Positions 8,074 to 15,700 of a stretch of DNA of 64,000 bases are shown piece after piece. This stretch comes from Bacteroidia bacterium (lineage in GTDB: Bacteria > Bacteroidota > Bacteroidia > Palsa-965). The stretch covers positions 1 through 64,000 of the forward strand of contig JALONL010000041.1 in assembly GCA_025454955.1 (NCBI GenBank). Direction: 5' to 3'. The notes beneath the pieces were generated by a model. It had not been told where the DNA came from and ran no database searches. It saw only the letters and a list, made by a program, of their open reading frames with translations. Position numbers and translations under genes: made by a program. How positions within the stretch are numbered: the first letter of the stretch is position 1; the number at the start of each line of letters is the position of its first letter.

Positions 8074-8742
8074 ATGAAACTATTAATCATTACCATCCTT
8101 TCGGGAACAATGTTCCTTGCTTCGTGCAGTTTCCCTCACAGCCTTTCGGTTGAAAAGCGCCGTTATCGTCAGGGGTTTTATATCGACCTTAACAATAACA
8201 AGGCGAGGCACGCTGAGGCAGAATTAACTGTAAATGATAAACCGGAAACAACCAATACAGACACGCTGAAACCTGCACAAGCTGTAGCCAATGTTGCCGA
8301 TTCTGCCGTATGTAATAATGTGGCAGGGCCTGATGGGGACAAGGCAAATACTGAATTTTTTGCTAAAAAAACTGATTTTCGATCTGCAACCGATCAGGCA
8401 AAAAAGGGAAAACAGTTTTTCGGCCGGTTAAAAACCCATTGTGCAGTATTGAAAAAGGGGAAAGCGGTTGCGGCAGGCGGTGATGACAGCAATAAGATGC
8501 TGTGTATTATTGTGGCCCTGTTTTTTCCTGCCCTTGGTCTTTATCTGTTTGAGGGCAATTCAGGTAATTTCAGGCTTGCCCTGATTATTGGTTGCGCTGC
8601 TTTGCTGTGTTTTGTGCTGGCTTATATTCTGGCAGTTGCACTTATCTTTTTTGTTCCTGCGGTGTTGTGGGGGCTTGGAGCATTGCTGTTTTTGGCGAAT
8701 AAGATTTTTGCCGTGGTGAAAATTGCGAATTCCGGCAAATAG
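8074..8742 (+). CDS. Lipoprotein with YqaE/Pmp3-like C-terminal membrane region
   Basis: This 222-aa protein carries a type II signal peptide with lipobox FLASC (Cys at about residue 18). A VEKRRYRQGFYID segment follows, which is common in Bacteroidota YqaE-type lipoproteins. A polar low-complexity linker of about 100 residues comes next. The last 80 residues hold two hydrophobic segments (MLCIIVALFFPALGLYLFEG and a following leucine-rich stretch) that resemble the Pmp3/YqaE family of small stress-related membrane proteins. Function is unknown. The start is the only ATG giving a proper signal peptide. Confidence 0.75.
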   Translation: MKLLIITILSGTMFLASCSFPHSLSVEKRRYRQGFYIDLNNNKARHAEAELTVNDKPETTNTDTLKPAQAVANVADSAVCNNVAGPDGDKANTEFFAKKTDFRSATDQAKKGKQFFGRLKTHCAVLKKGKAVAAGGDDSNKMLCIIVALFFPALGLYLFEGNSGNFRLALIIGCAALLCFVLAYILAVALIFFVPAVLWGLGALLFLANKIFAVVKIANSGK

Positions 8743-8791
8743 CCGGAGCGGCGTTTGTTTCCGGGAAAGGCCAATATTCAAACCCAAACCT

Positions 8792-8799
8792 TATATTTG
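8792..8799 (+). promoter_or_regulatory. -7 box upstream of the M23 peptidase gene
   Basis: TATATTTG matches TAnnTTTG, 36 bases before the ATG at 8836. It lies inside the longer open frame beginning at 8755, which supports the later start. Confidence 0.5.
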
Positions 8800-8835
8800 T
8801 TATTCGGCCTTTTCCGGAAACCGGCCGTTGCCGCC

Positions 8836-9807
8836 ATGTCGAAAATCAGGTACAGGTTTAATACCAAAACCCTCACCTACGAAAAATTCGTAACGCCGCT
8901 GCGTGTACGCATTATCCGTGTGCTGTCGTTTCTGGCCACGGCTTCGGTTATTGGTGCGGTGGCGGTAATTATTGCCTACAACTACCTCGATTCGCCCAAG
9001 GAAAAACGCCTCAAGCGCGAACTCGAACAAATGCAGGCCCAGTACCGCCGCCTCAACAACCGCCTCGACAACATGAGCGCCGTGCTGAGCGACCTCGAAC
9101 GCCGCGACGATAACGTTTACCGCGTTATCCTCGAAACCGACTCCATTCCCGATGCCATACGCAAAGCCGGTTTTGGCGGTGCCGACCGTTACGCCGGGCT
9201 CGAAGGTTTCGACAATACACAGCTCATGACCGCCCTCACGCAGCGCACCGATCAGCTGGCCAAACAAATGTATATTCAGTCGCGCTCGTACGACGATCTG
9301 CTGAAACTGGCGCGCAAAAAAGACCAACTCATATCCAGCATACCCGCCATCATGCCCATTTCCAACAAAGACCTGCGGCACGCGCCCTCGGGCTTTGGCT
9401 GGCGCACACACCCCATTTACAAAACCGCCGAATTTCACCCCGGCATGGATTTCGCCGCACCCGAAGGCACCGAAATTTACGCCACCGGCGACGGCGTAAT
9501 TCAAACTGCCGATGCCAAAGCACAGGGCTACGGCAACCACGTAGTGATTAATCACGGAAACGGCTACACCACACTTTACGGACACATGTCGCGCATGGCA
9601 GTAAAGCCCGGCGACATAGTAAAACGCGGACAAATCATCGGCTACGTGGGCAGCACAGGACTTTCCACCGCCCCGCACGTACATTACGAAGTGCTCAAAA
9701 ACGGCGAGCGCATGAACCCCATCAACTACTACTACAGCGATCTCACCCCCGAACAATATCAGCGCCTCATCGAACTCGCCTCACAACCTTCACAATCTTT
9801 CGACTAA
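8836..9807 (+). CDS. M23-family metallopeptidase (LytM-type), membrane-anchored
   Basis: This 323-aa envelope protein probably cleaves peptidoglycan cross-bridges or regulates cell-wall hydrolysis. One membrane helix spans residues 28-48. A coiled coil of about residues 52-95 follows, and the peptidase domain covers 185-295. Zinc ligands are visible: His201 and Asp205 (HPGMD), and His281/His283 (HVHYE), with GHM at 249-251. A start at 8755 would add 27 residues without family match; ATG 8836 (MSKIRYRFN) fits the conserved N-terminus and the -7 box position. It is followed two bases later by a MerR-type gene, a tight pair that suggests co-transcription. Confidence 0.93.
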   Translation: MSKIRYRFNTKTLTYEKFVTPLRVRIIRVLSFLATASVIGAVAVIIAYNYLDSPKEKRLKRELEQMQAQYRRLNNRLDNMSAVLSDLERRDDNVYRVILETDSIPDAIRKAGFGGADRYAGLEGFDNTQLMTALTQRTDQLAKQMYIQSRSYDDLLKLARKKDQLISSIPAIMPISNKDLRHAPSGFGWRTHPIYKTAEFHPGMDFAAPEGTEIYATGDGVIQTADAKAQGYGNHVVINHGNGYTTLYGHMSRMAVKPGDIVKRGQIIGYVGSTGLSTAPHVHYEVLKNGERMNPINYYYSDLTPEQYQRLIELASQPSQSFD

Positions 9808-9809
9808 AC

Positions 9810-10145
9810 ATGCCTTATAAAGAGCGCGAAACGGTTAAGCTGTATTACACCATTGGCGAGGTGGCGAAAATGTTTGAGGTGAATACTTCGCTCATCCGCT
9901 TTTGGGAAAAAGAGTTCGATATTATTCAGCCCAAAAAGAATAAAAAAGGAAACCGGCTTTTTACGCAGGAAGATGTAAACAATTTCCGCGTCATCTATCA
10001 TCTGGTAAAAGAACGCGGCTATACCTTGCAGGGCGCCCGCGAAAAACTGCGGGAAAACAAATACGGCACCATTAACACCGTAGAAATGGTGAAATCGCTC
10101 GAAAGCATACGCCATTTCCTGCTCGAACTCAAAAAAGAACTCTAA
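9810..10145 (+). CDS. MerR-family transcriptional regulator
   Basis: This 111-aa DNA-binding protein has the MerR helix-turn-helix and wing at residues 11-80 (YYTIGEVAKMFEVNTSLIRFWEK) and a short C-terminal coiled coil instead of an effector domain. Such short MerR proteins next to M23 peptidases are common in Bacteroidota; targets are unknown. The gene starts two bases after the peptidase stop codon. Its TAA stop codon is immediately followed by the end of a truncated MITE (10146), so the stop codon doubles as the element's target site. Confidence 0.9.
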   Translation: MPYKERETVKLYYTIGEVAKMFEVNTSLIRFWEKEFDIIQPKKNKKGNRLFTQEDVNNFRVIYHLVKERGYTLQGAREKLRENKYGTINTVEMVKSLESIRHFLLELKKEL

Positions 10146-10284
10146 GAGCCTGTTTAAAATTCGTTTTTGAGATTTGTTATGAGCATATTTTTTCTCAGAC
10201 AAGGCATCCCGCTGAAATAGCGGGACAGGCGATCCTTGGAGAGGATCGACAAAAAAGGTAACGCCGGATGAGGAAAAATATGCC
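10146..10284. mobile_element. Truncated MITE, IS5-like termini
   Basis: It begins with the terminal repeat GAGCCTGTTTAAAATTC directly after the merR stop codon. It is homologous, in inverted orientation, to the complete 162-bp copy at 19593-19754. The far end is missing after about 10284, and about 20 extra bases (a CCCGC...GCGGG hairpin) are present in the middle. It encodes nothing. Confidence 0.85.
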
Positions 10285-10302
10285 ACTAAATGTATAAATG
10301 CG

Positions 10303-10330
10303 AAAAGCGCCACCAGGCGGTGGCGCTTTT
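10303..10330. terminator. Bidirectional terminator at the 3' end of small RNA copy A
   Basis: A perfect 12-bp stem AAAAGCGCCACC / GGTGGCGCTTTT with a 4-nt loop has T-runs on both strands. It can end the candidate RNA on the minus strand and the M23-merR transcript on the plus strand. Confidence 0.8.
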
Positions 10331-10445
10331 CATCTTTCCGGCAATAGGCTAACCCCAAAAAAGCCTGTTACCGAATTGCTCACCGGGTTATACGCCGGGC
10401 AGTTAACCCCTTAAACCTGCTTCGGCAACCTTGTTGGTGAACAAA
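10303..10445 (-). ncRNA. Candidate small RNA, copy A
   Basis: This is an unannotated RNA of about 143 nt inferred from structure. On the minus strand a TATTTTTG -7 box (10452-10459) precedes a predicted start near 10445. Two hairpins follow whose loops both contain GGGGTTA: a GCAG/CTGC stem, then a 10-bp GGTAACAGGC stem with one mismatch. A strong terminator ends it. It is homologous along its whole length to copy B at 10669-10810, with paired compensatory changes in the stems and unchanged loops. No open frame of note runs through it. I do not recognise it as a known RNA family. Confidence 0.65.
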
Positions 10446-10451
10446 TCTGTA

Positions 10452-10459
10452 CAAAAATA
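10452..10459 (-). promoter_or_regulatory. -7 box for small RNA copy A
   Basis: On the minus strand it reads TATTTTTG (TAnnTTTG), at the same distance from the conserved TTCACCAACAAGG start as the -7 box of copy B. Confidence 0.55.
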
Positions 10460-10591
10460 CAATCAGGATGCCTTTTTGTTCAGGTAAATCGTTAAGTGGT
10501 AGGTTTTTTCGGACGAATGACAATTTGCCCGGTTAAGCAAAGGCACAGAATTCGTCGCAAACTGATGTTGAGTTTTTTATTGTACCGTAGC

Positions 10592-10660
10592 CATCTTTAA
10601 AAAACTCAAAAGATTGAGGCGGACGAGCCCAACGAAGAGATTTTGAGTTTTTTAAAGATG
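10592..10660. repeat. Perfect 20-bp inverted repeat between the two small RNA copies
   Basis: CATCTTTAAAAAACTCAAAA (10592-10611) pairs perfectly with 10641-10660 across a 29-nt GC-rich loop. It directly abuts the T-run of copy B's terminator. It may be a foldback insertion or an additional RNA hairpin. Confidence 0.8.
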
Positions 10661-10668
10661 GAAAAAAG

Positions 10669-10696
10669 AAAAGCACTACCGGGCGGCAGCGCTTTT
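10669..10696 (-). terminator. Terminator at the 3' end of small RNA copy B
   Basis: On the minus strand, AAAAGCGCTGCC pairs with GGTAGTGCTTTT through two G-T wobbles and is followed by TTTTCTTTTTTC. It is homologous to the copy A terminator with diverged but still pairing arms. Confidence 0.75.
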
Positions 10697-10810
10697 CTGT
10701 AGATCGGCAACAGGTTAACCCCAAAAAACCTGTTGTCGAAATGCTCACCGGGCTTATGCTGTTCAGTTAACCCCTTAAACCTGAACGGCCACCCTTGTTG
10801 GTGAAGCAAT
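10669..10810 (-). ncRNA. Candidate small RNA, copy B
   Basis: This second, upstream copy of the candidate RNA is about 142 nt and has its own promoter (TTTG at 10847-10850, 22 bases, TAAATTTG at 10817-10824) and its own terminator. The first hairpin has a longer GTTCAG/CTGAAC stem around an unchanged 14-nt loop containing AAGGGGTTAA. The second has a 12-bp stem ending in GGTT/AACC where copy A has GGC/GCC. Conserved loops with covarying stems point to a functional RNA rather than decayed sequence. The intergenic stretch 10811-11284 otherwise holds only promoters. Confidence 0.68.
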
Positions 10811-10816
10811 CTTTAC

Positions 10817-10850
10817 CAAATTTACGCGGAGATTTACCCTTAGATTCAAA
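10817..10850 (-). promoter_or_regulatory. Promoter of small RNA copy B
   Basis: On the minus strand TTTG (10847-10850) is followed after 22 bases by TAAATTTG (10817-10824), a good match to the Bacteroidota -33/-7 consensus. It is placed to start transcription near 10810. Confidence 0.6.
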
Positions 10851-11229
10851 AAATCGGTAAACGGTTTGTATTTGTAGTTCAATGAACCCGTACAGTCGGT
10901 AAACTGCTTAGTCGGGAAATATTAAAATCTGTTAATGTGTGTGCTTCTGAAAAGCAGTAACGACGGGCAATACAACTAAGTTAAGCATTTGCGCTGAATG
11001 GCCGGCTTGTATGTTTTTTTATCCTTAAACGATTGGAATTAAAAACAGTAATCGGAATTACGAGTGTGGCGGAGCGTAGATAACGGGATAAAAAAGCAGC
11101 GTGAATTGTATTTGAATTAACGATAAGGAAAAATAACCTCTCTTTTTTTGCAATAAATGCCGAACCGGCCCTGGTTTTTTTCAAATATTGCCACTCCGCG
11201 AAAATATCTTGCAGGTTTTTCAACACCTC

Positions 11230-11259
11230 TTGACCGGTATGCCGGAATCCCTACATTTG
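11230..11259 (+). promoter_or_regulatory. Promoter of the TonB-receptor gene
   Basis: TTG at 11230-11232, 19 bases, then TACATTTG at 11252-11259 fit the Bacteroidota -33/-7 consensus. The predicted start near 11266 leaves a leader of about 19 nt. Confidence 0.6.
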
Positions 11260-11284
11260 GTTTCAAACTCCTATATTACCAGTT

Positions 11285-13684
11285 ATGAAACCTCTGTTCA
11301 GCCTCATTGCATTATTGGTTATGAGCCTTTCGGCTACGGCACAAACTGCACCGCTTACGCAAACCGTGCGCGGCCGGGTGGTGGATAAAGACACCAAATC
11401 GCCGTTGCCGGGTGTGGTAATCATGATAAAGCGCGATTCTGCGCTGATTGGCGGTGCCAGTTCCGATGTGTCGGGCAATTACCGGGTTACCGGCATAAGC
11501 GTGGGGCGCATTACACTGGAGGCACGCTACACGGGCTATCAGACCTGGGCCATGCCCAATATTATTGTGTCGTCGGGCAAGGAACTGATTATGGATATTG
11601 AGCTGGAGCAGTCGGCGGTGCAGGTGCAGGAAGTGGTGATTGAGGGCACCAGCAAGGAAGGCACCAACAACGAAATGGCCAGCGTGAGCGGACGTATGTT
11701 TTCGGTAGAAGAAACAAACCGCTACGCAGGCAGCCGCGGCGATCCGGCGCGTATGGCTTCCAACTTTGCCGGTGTGCAGGGAGCCGACGATTCGCGCAAT
11801 GATATTGTGGTGCGCGGAAACTCGCCCATGGGTGTGCTCTGGCGTTTGGAAGGGGTGGATATTCCAAACCCCAACCATTTTGCCATTGAAGGCACCACCG
11901 GCGGACCGGTAAGCATGATTAACAACAAAGTGCTGGCCAATTCCGACTTTTTCACCGGTGCCTTTCCGGCCGAATACGGCAACAGCATTGCCGCCGCATT
12001 CGACCTGCGTATGCGCAACGGAAACAACGAACGGTTTGAGTTTAACGGCCAGTTTGGTTTTCTGGGTACCGAACTTACCGCCGAAGGGCCGCTGAACAAA
12101 GCCAAAGGCTCGTCGTTTATGGTCAATTACCGCTATTCGACCCTGCGTTTGTTTGAGGCCGTTAACTTTTCCATCGGTACGGGTGCGGTTCCCAATTATC
12201 AGGACGGGGCATTTAAACTCAATTTCCCCTTGCGCAAAGGCGGCAATATTTCCATGTTCGGGCTGGGCGGGTTGAGTAATATTAATATTCTCGTGAGCCA
12301 GTACACCGAGCCCACCGACGAGCTTTACGGCGAAGACAGCCGCGATCAGCAATTCGGCACCGGCATGGGTGTGGCAGGCGTGGTATATACCAAACCGATA
12401 AACGAAAAAACACTTTTCCGCGCAGTGGTTGCGGCCAGTCACCGCCAGTCAAGATCGTTCCACTCGCTCGTGTGGCGAAATACCAATTTCAGTATCGACT
12501 CCATTACGCCCAAAATGGGTTACCTCAATACCGAAACACGCTATACATTCAACTTCTCGGTAACCCGCAAAATGGGCAGCCGCCATGTATTTAAAGCGGG
12601 CATGTTTAACGAAATGTTCAGCAACAAACTTTTAGACAGCATACACAGCGAGCAGTTGTTTGTTTTCCGCAACCGTCAGGACTACGAAGGCTCGGCACTG
12701 TTGCTGCAGCCCTACGCGCAATGGAAATTCCGCGCCAGCGATTTGCTGGTGTTCAATGCCGGGGTGCATGGTCAGTTTTTTACACTCAACGGCAGCACAG
12801 CTGTAGAGCCGCGTGCCGGTATGCGCTGGACTGTGGCACCCAAACACACACTCAGCGCAGGTGTGGGTATGCACAGCCAGATTTTGCCCGCTTACATTTA
12901 CTACACCCATTTGCCCGCCACGGCCGAGCCTTATACGCTGCACAACAAAGACCTCGGCTTTATGCGCAGCCTGCACACGGTGCTTGGTTACGACTGGCTC
13001 ATTTCGCCAGTAATGCGTTTGCGCGTGGAAACTTACTACCAGAACTTGTATGATGTGCCCGTGGAGAAAAAAGGCTCGTCGTTCTCGGTGCTCAATCAGG
13101 GCAGCGGTTTCAGCCGTTTCTTTCCCGATACACTCGTGAATACCGGCACCGGCACCAACTACGGCGTGGAAGTAACGCTGGAGAAGTTTTTCAGCAAAGG
13201 CTATTTCTTCCTGCTCACCGCCTCTGTGTTTGATGCCAAGTATAAAGGCAGCGACGGTGTGGAACGCAATACCGATTTCAACACCGGCTATGCCGCCAAC
13301 TTACTGGGTGCCAAAGAATGGGAAGTAGGCAAACGCCAGACCATACAGCTTGGCGGCAAAGCAACCATGGCTGGAAAACGCTGGTACACACCCATTGACA
13401 CCGCCGCCTCGCGCCTCGAAAACGACGAAGTGCTGGTGGACACCCTGCGCAATACGTTGCAGTTCAGCAGTGCCTACTTCCGTATCGATATACGTGTGCT
13501 CTGGCGCTTAAACACCAGCAAAGTGACACACGAAATCGGTATCGACTTTATTAATGTGCTGAACCGCAAAAACATTCTCGGTCTCACTTACTCGCCCAAT
13601 CCGCTGCGGCCAAACGATAATCCGGTGGTGGAACAATACCAGCTTGGTTTCCTGCCCTTGTTTTATTACCAGATAGATTTTTAA
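11285..13684 (+). CDS. TonB-dependent outer-membrane receptor with CarboxypepD_reg-like domain
   Basis: This 799-aa outer-membrane transporter is energised by TonB. It has a signal peptide at residues 1-19 (ends SATAQ), a CarboxypepD_reg-like beta-sandwich at about 28-110 (VRGRVVDKDTKSPLPGVV), a plug domain at about 130-240 (AGSRGDPARMASNFAGVQG), and then a 22-strand type barrel ending in an aromatic residue (YYQIDF). There is no neighbouring SusD-like gene, so it is not a canonical polysaccharide-utilisation pair and the ligand is unknown. A well-formed promoter lies upstream. The LOG-family gene begins 4 bases downstream, suggesting co-transcription. Confidence 0.92.
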   Translation: MKPLFSLIALLVMSLSATAQTAPLTQTVRGRVVDKDTKSPLPGVVIMIKRDSALIGGASSDVSGNYRVTGISVGRITLEARYTGYQTWAMPNIIVSSGKELIMDIELEQSAVQVQEVVIEGTSKEGTNNEMASVSGRMFSVEETNRYAGSRGDPARMASNFAGVQGADDSRNDIVVRGNSPMGVLWRLEGVDIPNPNHFAIEGTTGGPVSMINNKVLANSDFFTGAFPAEYGNSIAAAFDLRMRNGNNERFEFNGQFGFLGTELTAEGPLNKAKGSSFMVNYRYSTLRLFEAVNFSIGTGAVPNYQDGAFKLNFPLRKGGNISMFGLGGLSNINILVSQYTEPTDELYGEDSRDQQFGTGMGVAGVVYTKPINEKTLFRAVVAASHRQSRSFHSLVWRNTNFSIDSITPKMGYLNTETRYTFNFSVTRKMGSRHVFKAGMFNEMFSNKLLDSIHSEQLFVFRNRQDYEGSALLLQPYAQWKFRASDLLVFNAGVHGQFFTLNGSTAVEPRAGMRWTVAPKHTLSAGVGMHSQILPAYIYYTHLPATAEPYTLHNKDLGFMRSLHTVLGYDWLISPVMRLRVETYYQNLYDVPVEKKGSSFSVLNQGSGFSRFFPDTLVNTGTGTNYGVEVTLEKFFSKGYFFLLTASVFDAKYKGSDGVERNTDFNTGYAANLLGAKEWEVGKRQTIQLGGKATMAGKRWYTPIDTAASRLENDEVLVDTLRNTLQFSSAYFRIDIRVLWRLNTSKVTHEIGIDFINVLNRKNILGLTYSPNPLRPNDNPVVEQYQLGFLPLFYYQIDF

Positions 13685-13688
13685 GCGA

Positions 13689-14273
13689 ATGATAAAAAGC
13701 ATTCTTGTGTATTGCGGCGCGTCGAAAGGCAATCATCCCGACTACACGCACACCGCCCAAACGCTGGGCCGGCTCATGGCCGAAAATAATTTGCGCCTCG
13801 TTTACGGCGGAGGCAGCATTGGCCTCATGGGCATTCTCGCCGACAGTGTGCTTGAACACGGCGGAGCGGTAACCGGCGTAATACCCACATTCCTCAACAC
13901 CAAAGAAGTGGGCCACAGCGGAGTTGCCGACCTGCGCGAAACCACCAGCATGCACCAGCGCAAAGCCATTATGGAACAGGAGTGCGATGCAATAATTGCG
14001 CTGGCCGGCGGCTTCGGCACACTCGACGAACTGTTTGAAATACTCACCTGGGCGCAGTTGGGCCTGCACGGCAAACCCATTGTGCTCATCAACACCCGCA
14101 ACTACTACGCACATTTGCTCAGCCAGTTGGACGTAATGGTGACCGAAGGCTTTTTAAATGCCCGCAACCGCAGTTTCGTACAGGTAGCCCACACACCCGC
14201 AGAAGCCCTGCAACTCATCGGCCAGCCACCACCGCAAGCCGAAACCGTGTGGCTGAAACCCGGACAGAATTAA
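13689..14273 (+). CDS. LOG-family nucleotide 5'-monophosphate phosphoribohydrolase (TIGR00730)
   Basis: This 194-aa cytoplasmic protein of the LOG/lysine-decarboxylase-like family typically hydrolyses nucleoside monophosphates (cytokinin ribotides or AMP-like) to free base and ribose phosphate. It has the N-terminal VYCGAS segment, YGGGSIGLMG near residue 40, and the signature GGFGTLDELFE near 102-112. The signature reads AGGxGT rather than the usual PGGxGT, a conservative change. It lies 4 bases after the TonB receptor and 28 bases before acylphosphatase. Confidence 0.9.
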   Translation: MIKSILVYCGASKGNHPDYTHTAQTLGRLMAENNLRLVYGGGSIGLMGILADSVLEHGGAVTGVIPTFLNTKEVGHSGVADLRETTSMHQRKAIMEQECDAIIALAGGFGTLDELFEILTWAQLGLHGKPIVLINTRNYYAHLLSQLDVMVTEGFLNARNRSFVQVAHTPAEALQLIGQPPPQAETVWLKPGQN

Positions 14274-14301
14274 CACGTATTTCGTTTAAGTTGCGGCATT
14301 C

Positions 14302-14574
14302 ATGAAACGATTTTCGCTCACCATCTCCGGCAAAGTACAGGGCGTGTTCTACCGCAAATCGGCCGCCGCCGAAGCACAGCGCATTGGCCTTACCGGCTTT
14401 GTGAAAAATTTACCTGACGGAAGTGTGTATGCCCAGGCGCAAGGCACGGATGAGCAGTTGGAGGAGTTTGTAAACTGGTGTAAACGCGGGCCCGACAGGG
14501 CGAGGGTGGAGAAGGTGGATGTGCTGGAAATTGAACTAATCACAGACGAGAAAATATTTGGAATAAGGTATTGA
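14302..14574 (+). CDS. acyP: Acylphosphatase
   Basis: This 90-aa cytoplasmic enzyme hydrolyses acyl phosphates such as carbamoyl phosphate. The signature GKVQGVFYR (residues 10-18) and the second motif (GFVKNLPDGSV) are intact. Catalytic Arg18 and Asn36 are present. Length is standard for the family. It is probably the last gene of the TonB receptor-LOG-acyP run. Confidence 0.95.
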   Translation: MKRFSLTISGKVQGVFYRKSAAAEAQRIGLTGFVKNLPDGSVYAQAQGTDEQLEEFVNWCKRGPDRARVEKVDVLEIELITDEKIFGIRY

Positions 14575-14678
14575 AAATCAGGTGCTGTTTTACTTCCGGC
14601 GAACTGTGCGGCTTTAATCAGTGATAAATCCGGAAGCGTAATTTGGGATTGAATTCTGAATGATGAAGTATGATTATT

Positions 14679-15215
14679 CTATTCGGTTGTTGAAGAATAT
14701 GAAGAATGTAATTTAACCAGTTTATCCGGCATATCTCCACCGGTAGCAATAAGATAATCATGGTGATTAATACAAATCAGCCACTCGTATTTTTTTGAAA
14801 TAAAATACAGTTCATCGAAATGTATTTCCTGAATTATTTCCAGGATGGTATTGATTTTTCCTTCGTACAGCCAGAATTTTGTTTGCTCATTAATTGTTTC
14901 ATTAACTATAAACCATATTAATTCGCCGGGTTCGATGATTTTATCGAGATGTTCTTCGGGCCATCCGGGAAAATCTGAGAAAGAAACATAATCTGACTTT
15001 AGTCCATTCCACAACCAGGCTGGCTTCTGATGCTGATAAGCCGGAACGCAGAATGTTTTTATGATGTTTTGTTGTATTTCATACCAGTTTTCATGCGGTG
15101 ATAATGCCCTGAAATTGATTTCATCAATTTTTTTCTCAGCCATCACTCTGCTTACCTGACTTCTCAGGCTGGCCCAGTTTTGGTTTAGTATATGGCGCTT
15201 TTTTCTTGTGTGCAT
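14679..15215 (-). CDS. Hypothetical protein, DUF6756-like
   Basis: This is a cytoplasmic protein of 178 aa from ATG 15215; a start at 15245 would add 10 residues. Conserved-looking stretches include SFSDFPGWPEEHLDKII, a FWLYEGKI segment and YEWLICINHHDYLIA. I associate this pattern with the DUF6756 family, but that is from memory and unverified. No catalytic motif is visible. The gene is clearly AT-richer than its neighbours and sits beside the tRNA-associated repeats, so acquisition by transfer is possible. It is often seen as part of small immunity-like proteins, but nothing here supports a specific role. Confidence 0.55.
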   Translation of the reverse strand: MHTRKKRHILNQNWASLRSQVSRVMAEKKIDEINFRALSPHENWYEIQQNIIKTFCVPAYQHQKPAWLWNGLKSDYVSFSDFPGWPEEHLDKIIEPGELIWFIVNETINEQTKFWLYEGKINTILEIIQEIHFDELYFISKKYEWLICINHHDYLIATGGDMPDKLVKLHSSYSSTTE

Positions 15216-15302
15216 TGTTGTGGGAAGCCGGAAGTAATTATACAAATATCAGTTAGTGTTTTTGAATTTTCATTGGAATAAACTTCCTGTTCATCCGGGA
15301 AA

Positions 15303-15618
15303 AACAATTCCCTGCCTGAAAAGGCAGGGAGCAGTGCGGATGGAGGGACTTCCCGATACTACGCTACGCTTCGATCGGGGTAAACTTCTCGTCCCATAAA
15401 GAAAACTCCCGCAGAAAATGCGGGAGAAACAGTGCGGATGGAGGGACTCCACGCTACGCTTCGATCGGGGTAAACTTCTCGTCCCCATACAAAATCTCCC
15501 GCAGAAAATGCGGGAGGAAAGTGCGGATGGAGGGACTCCCCGATACTACGCTTCGCTACGATCGGGGTAAACTTCTCATCCCCATACAAAATCTCCCGCA
15601 GAAAATGCGGGAGGAAAG
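15303..15618 (-). repeat. Tandem array of tRNA-Leu 3'-end copies with terminators (rtT-like)
   Basis: Reading on the minus strand downstream of tRNA-Leu, the last 16 nt of the tRNA (AGTCCCTCCATCCGCA) recur at 15522-15537, 15433-15448 and 15335-15350, spaced 97, 89 and 98 bp. Each tRNA end is followed by a hairpin: TCCCGCA/TGCGGGA at 15593-15613, 15496-15516 and 15406-15426, and a diverged strong terminator at 15310-15329 with a following T-tract. A second palindromic segment with GATCGGGG lies in each unit. The layout parallels the E. coli tyrT distal repeats (rtT RNA). Confidence 0.85.
15310..15329 (-). terminator. Final terminator of the tRNA-Leu transcript
   Basis: CCCTGCCT / AGGCAGGG with a GAAA loop is followed on the minus strand by AATTGTTTTTCC. 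It closes the fourth repeat unit and differs in sequence from the three preceding hairpins. Confidence 0.7.
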
Positions 15619-15700
15619 TGCGGATGGAGGGACTCGAACCCACACGCCTTGCGGCACCAGATCCTAAGTCTGGCTCGGCTACCAATTACGACACATCCGC
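15619..15700 (-). tRNA. tRNA-Leu, anticodon UAG
   Basis: The minus strand folds as a cloverleaf: acceptor GCGGATG/CATCCGC, anticodon stem CCAGA/TCTGG with loop CTTAGGA (anticodon TAG), a short variable arm, and a T-loop GGTTCGAGTCC. It is 82 nt with discriminator A and no encoded CCA. Its 3' 16 nt are copied three times downstream. Confidence 0.93.

Noticed and set aside
13689..14273. AGG instead of PGG in the LOG signature as a defect
   Set aside because: A single conservative change outside the GxGT core; the rest of the motif is intact.
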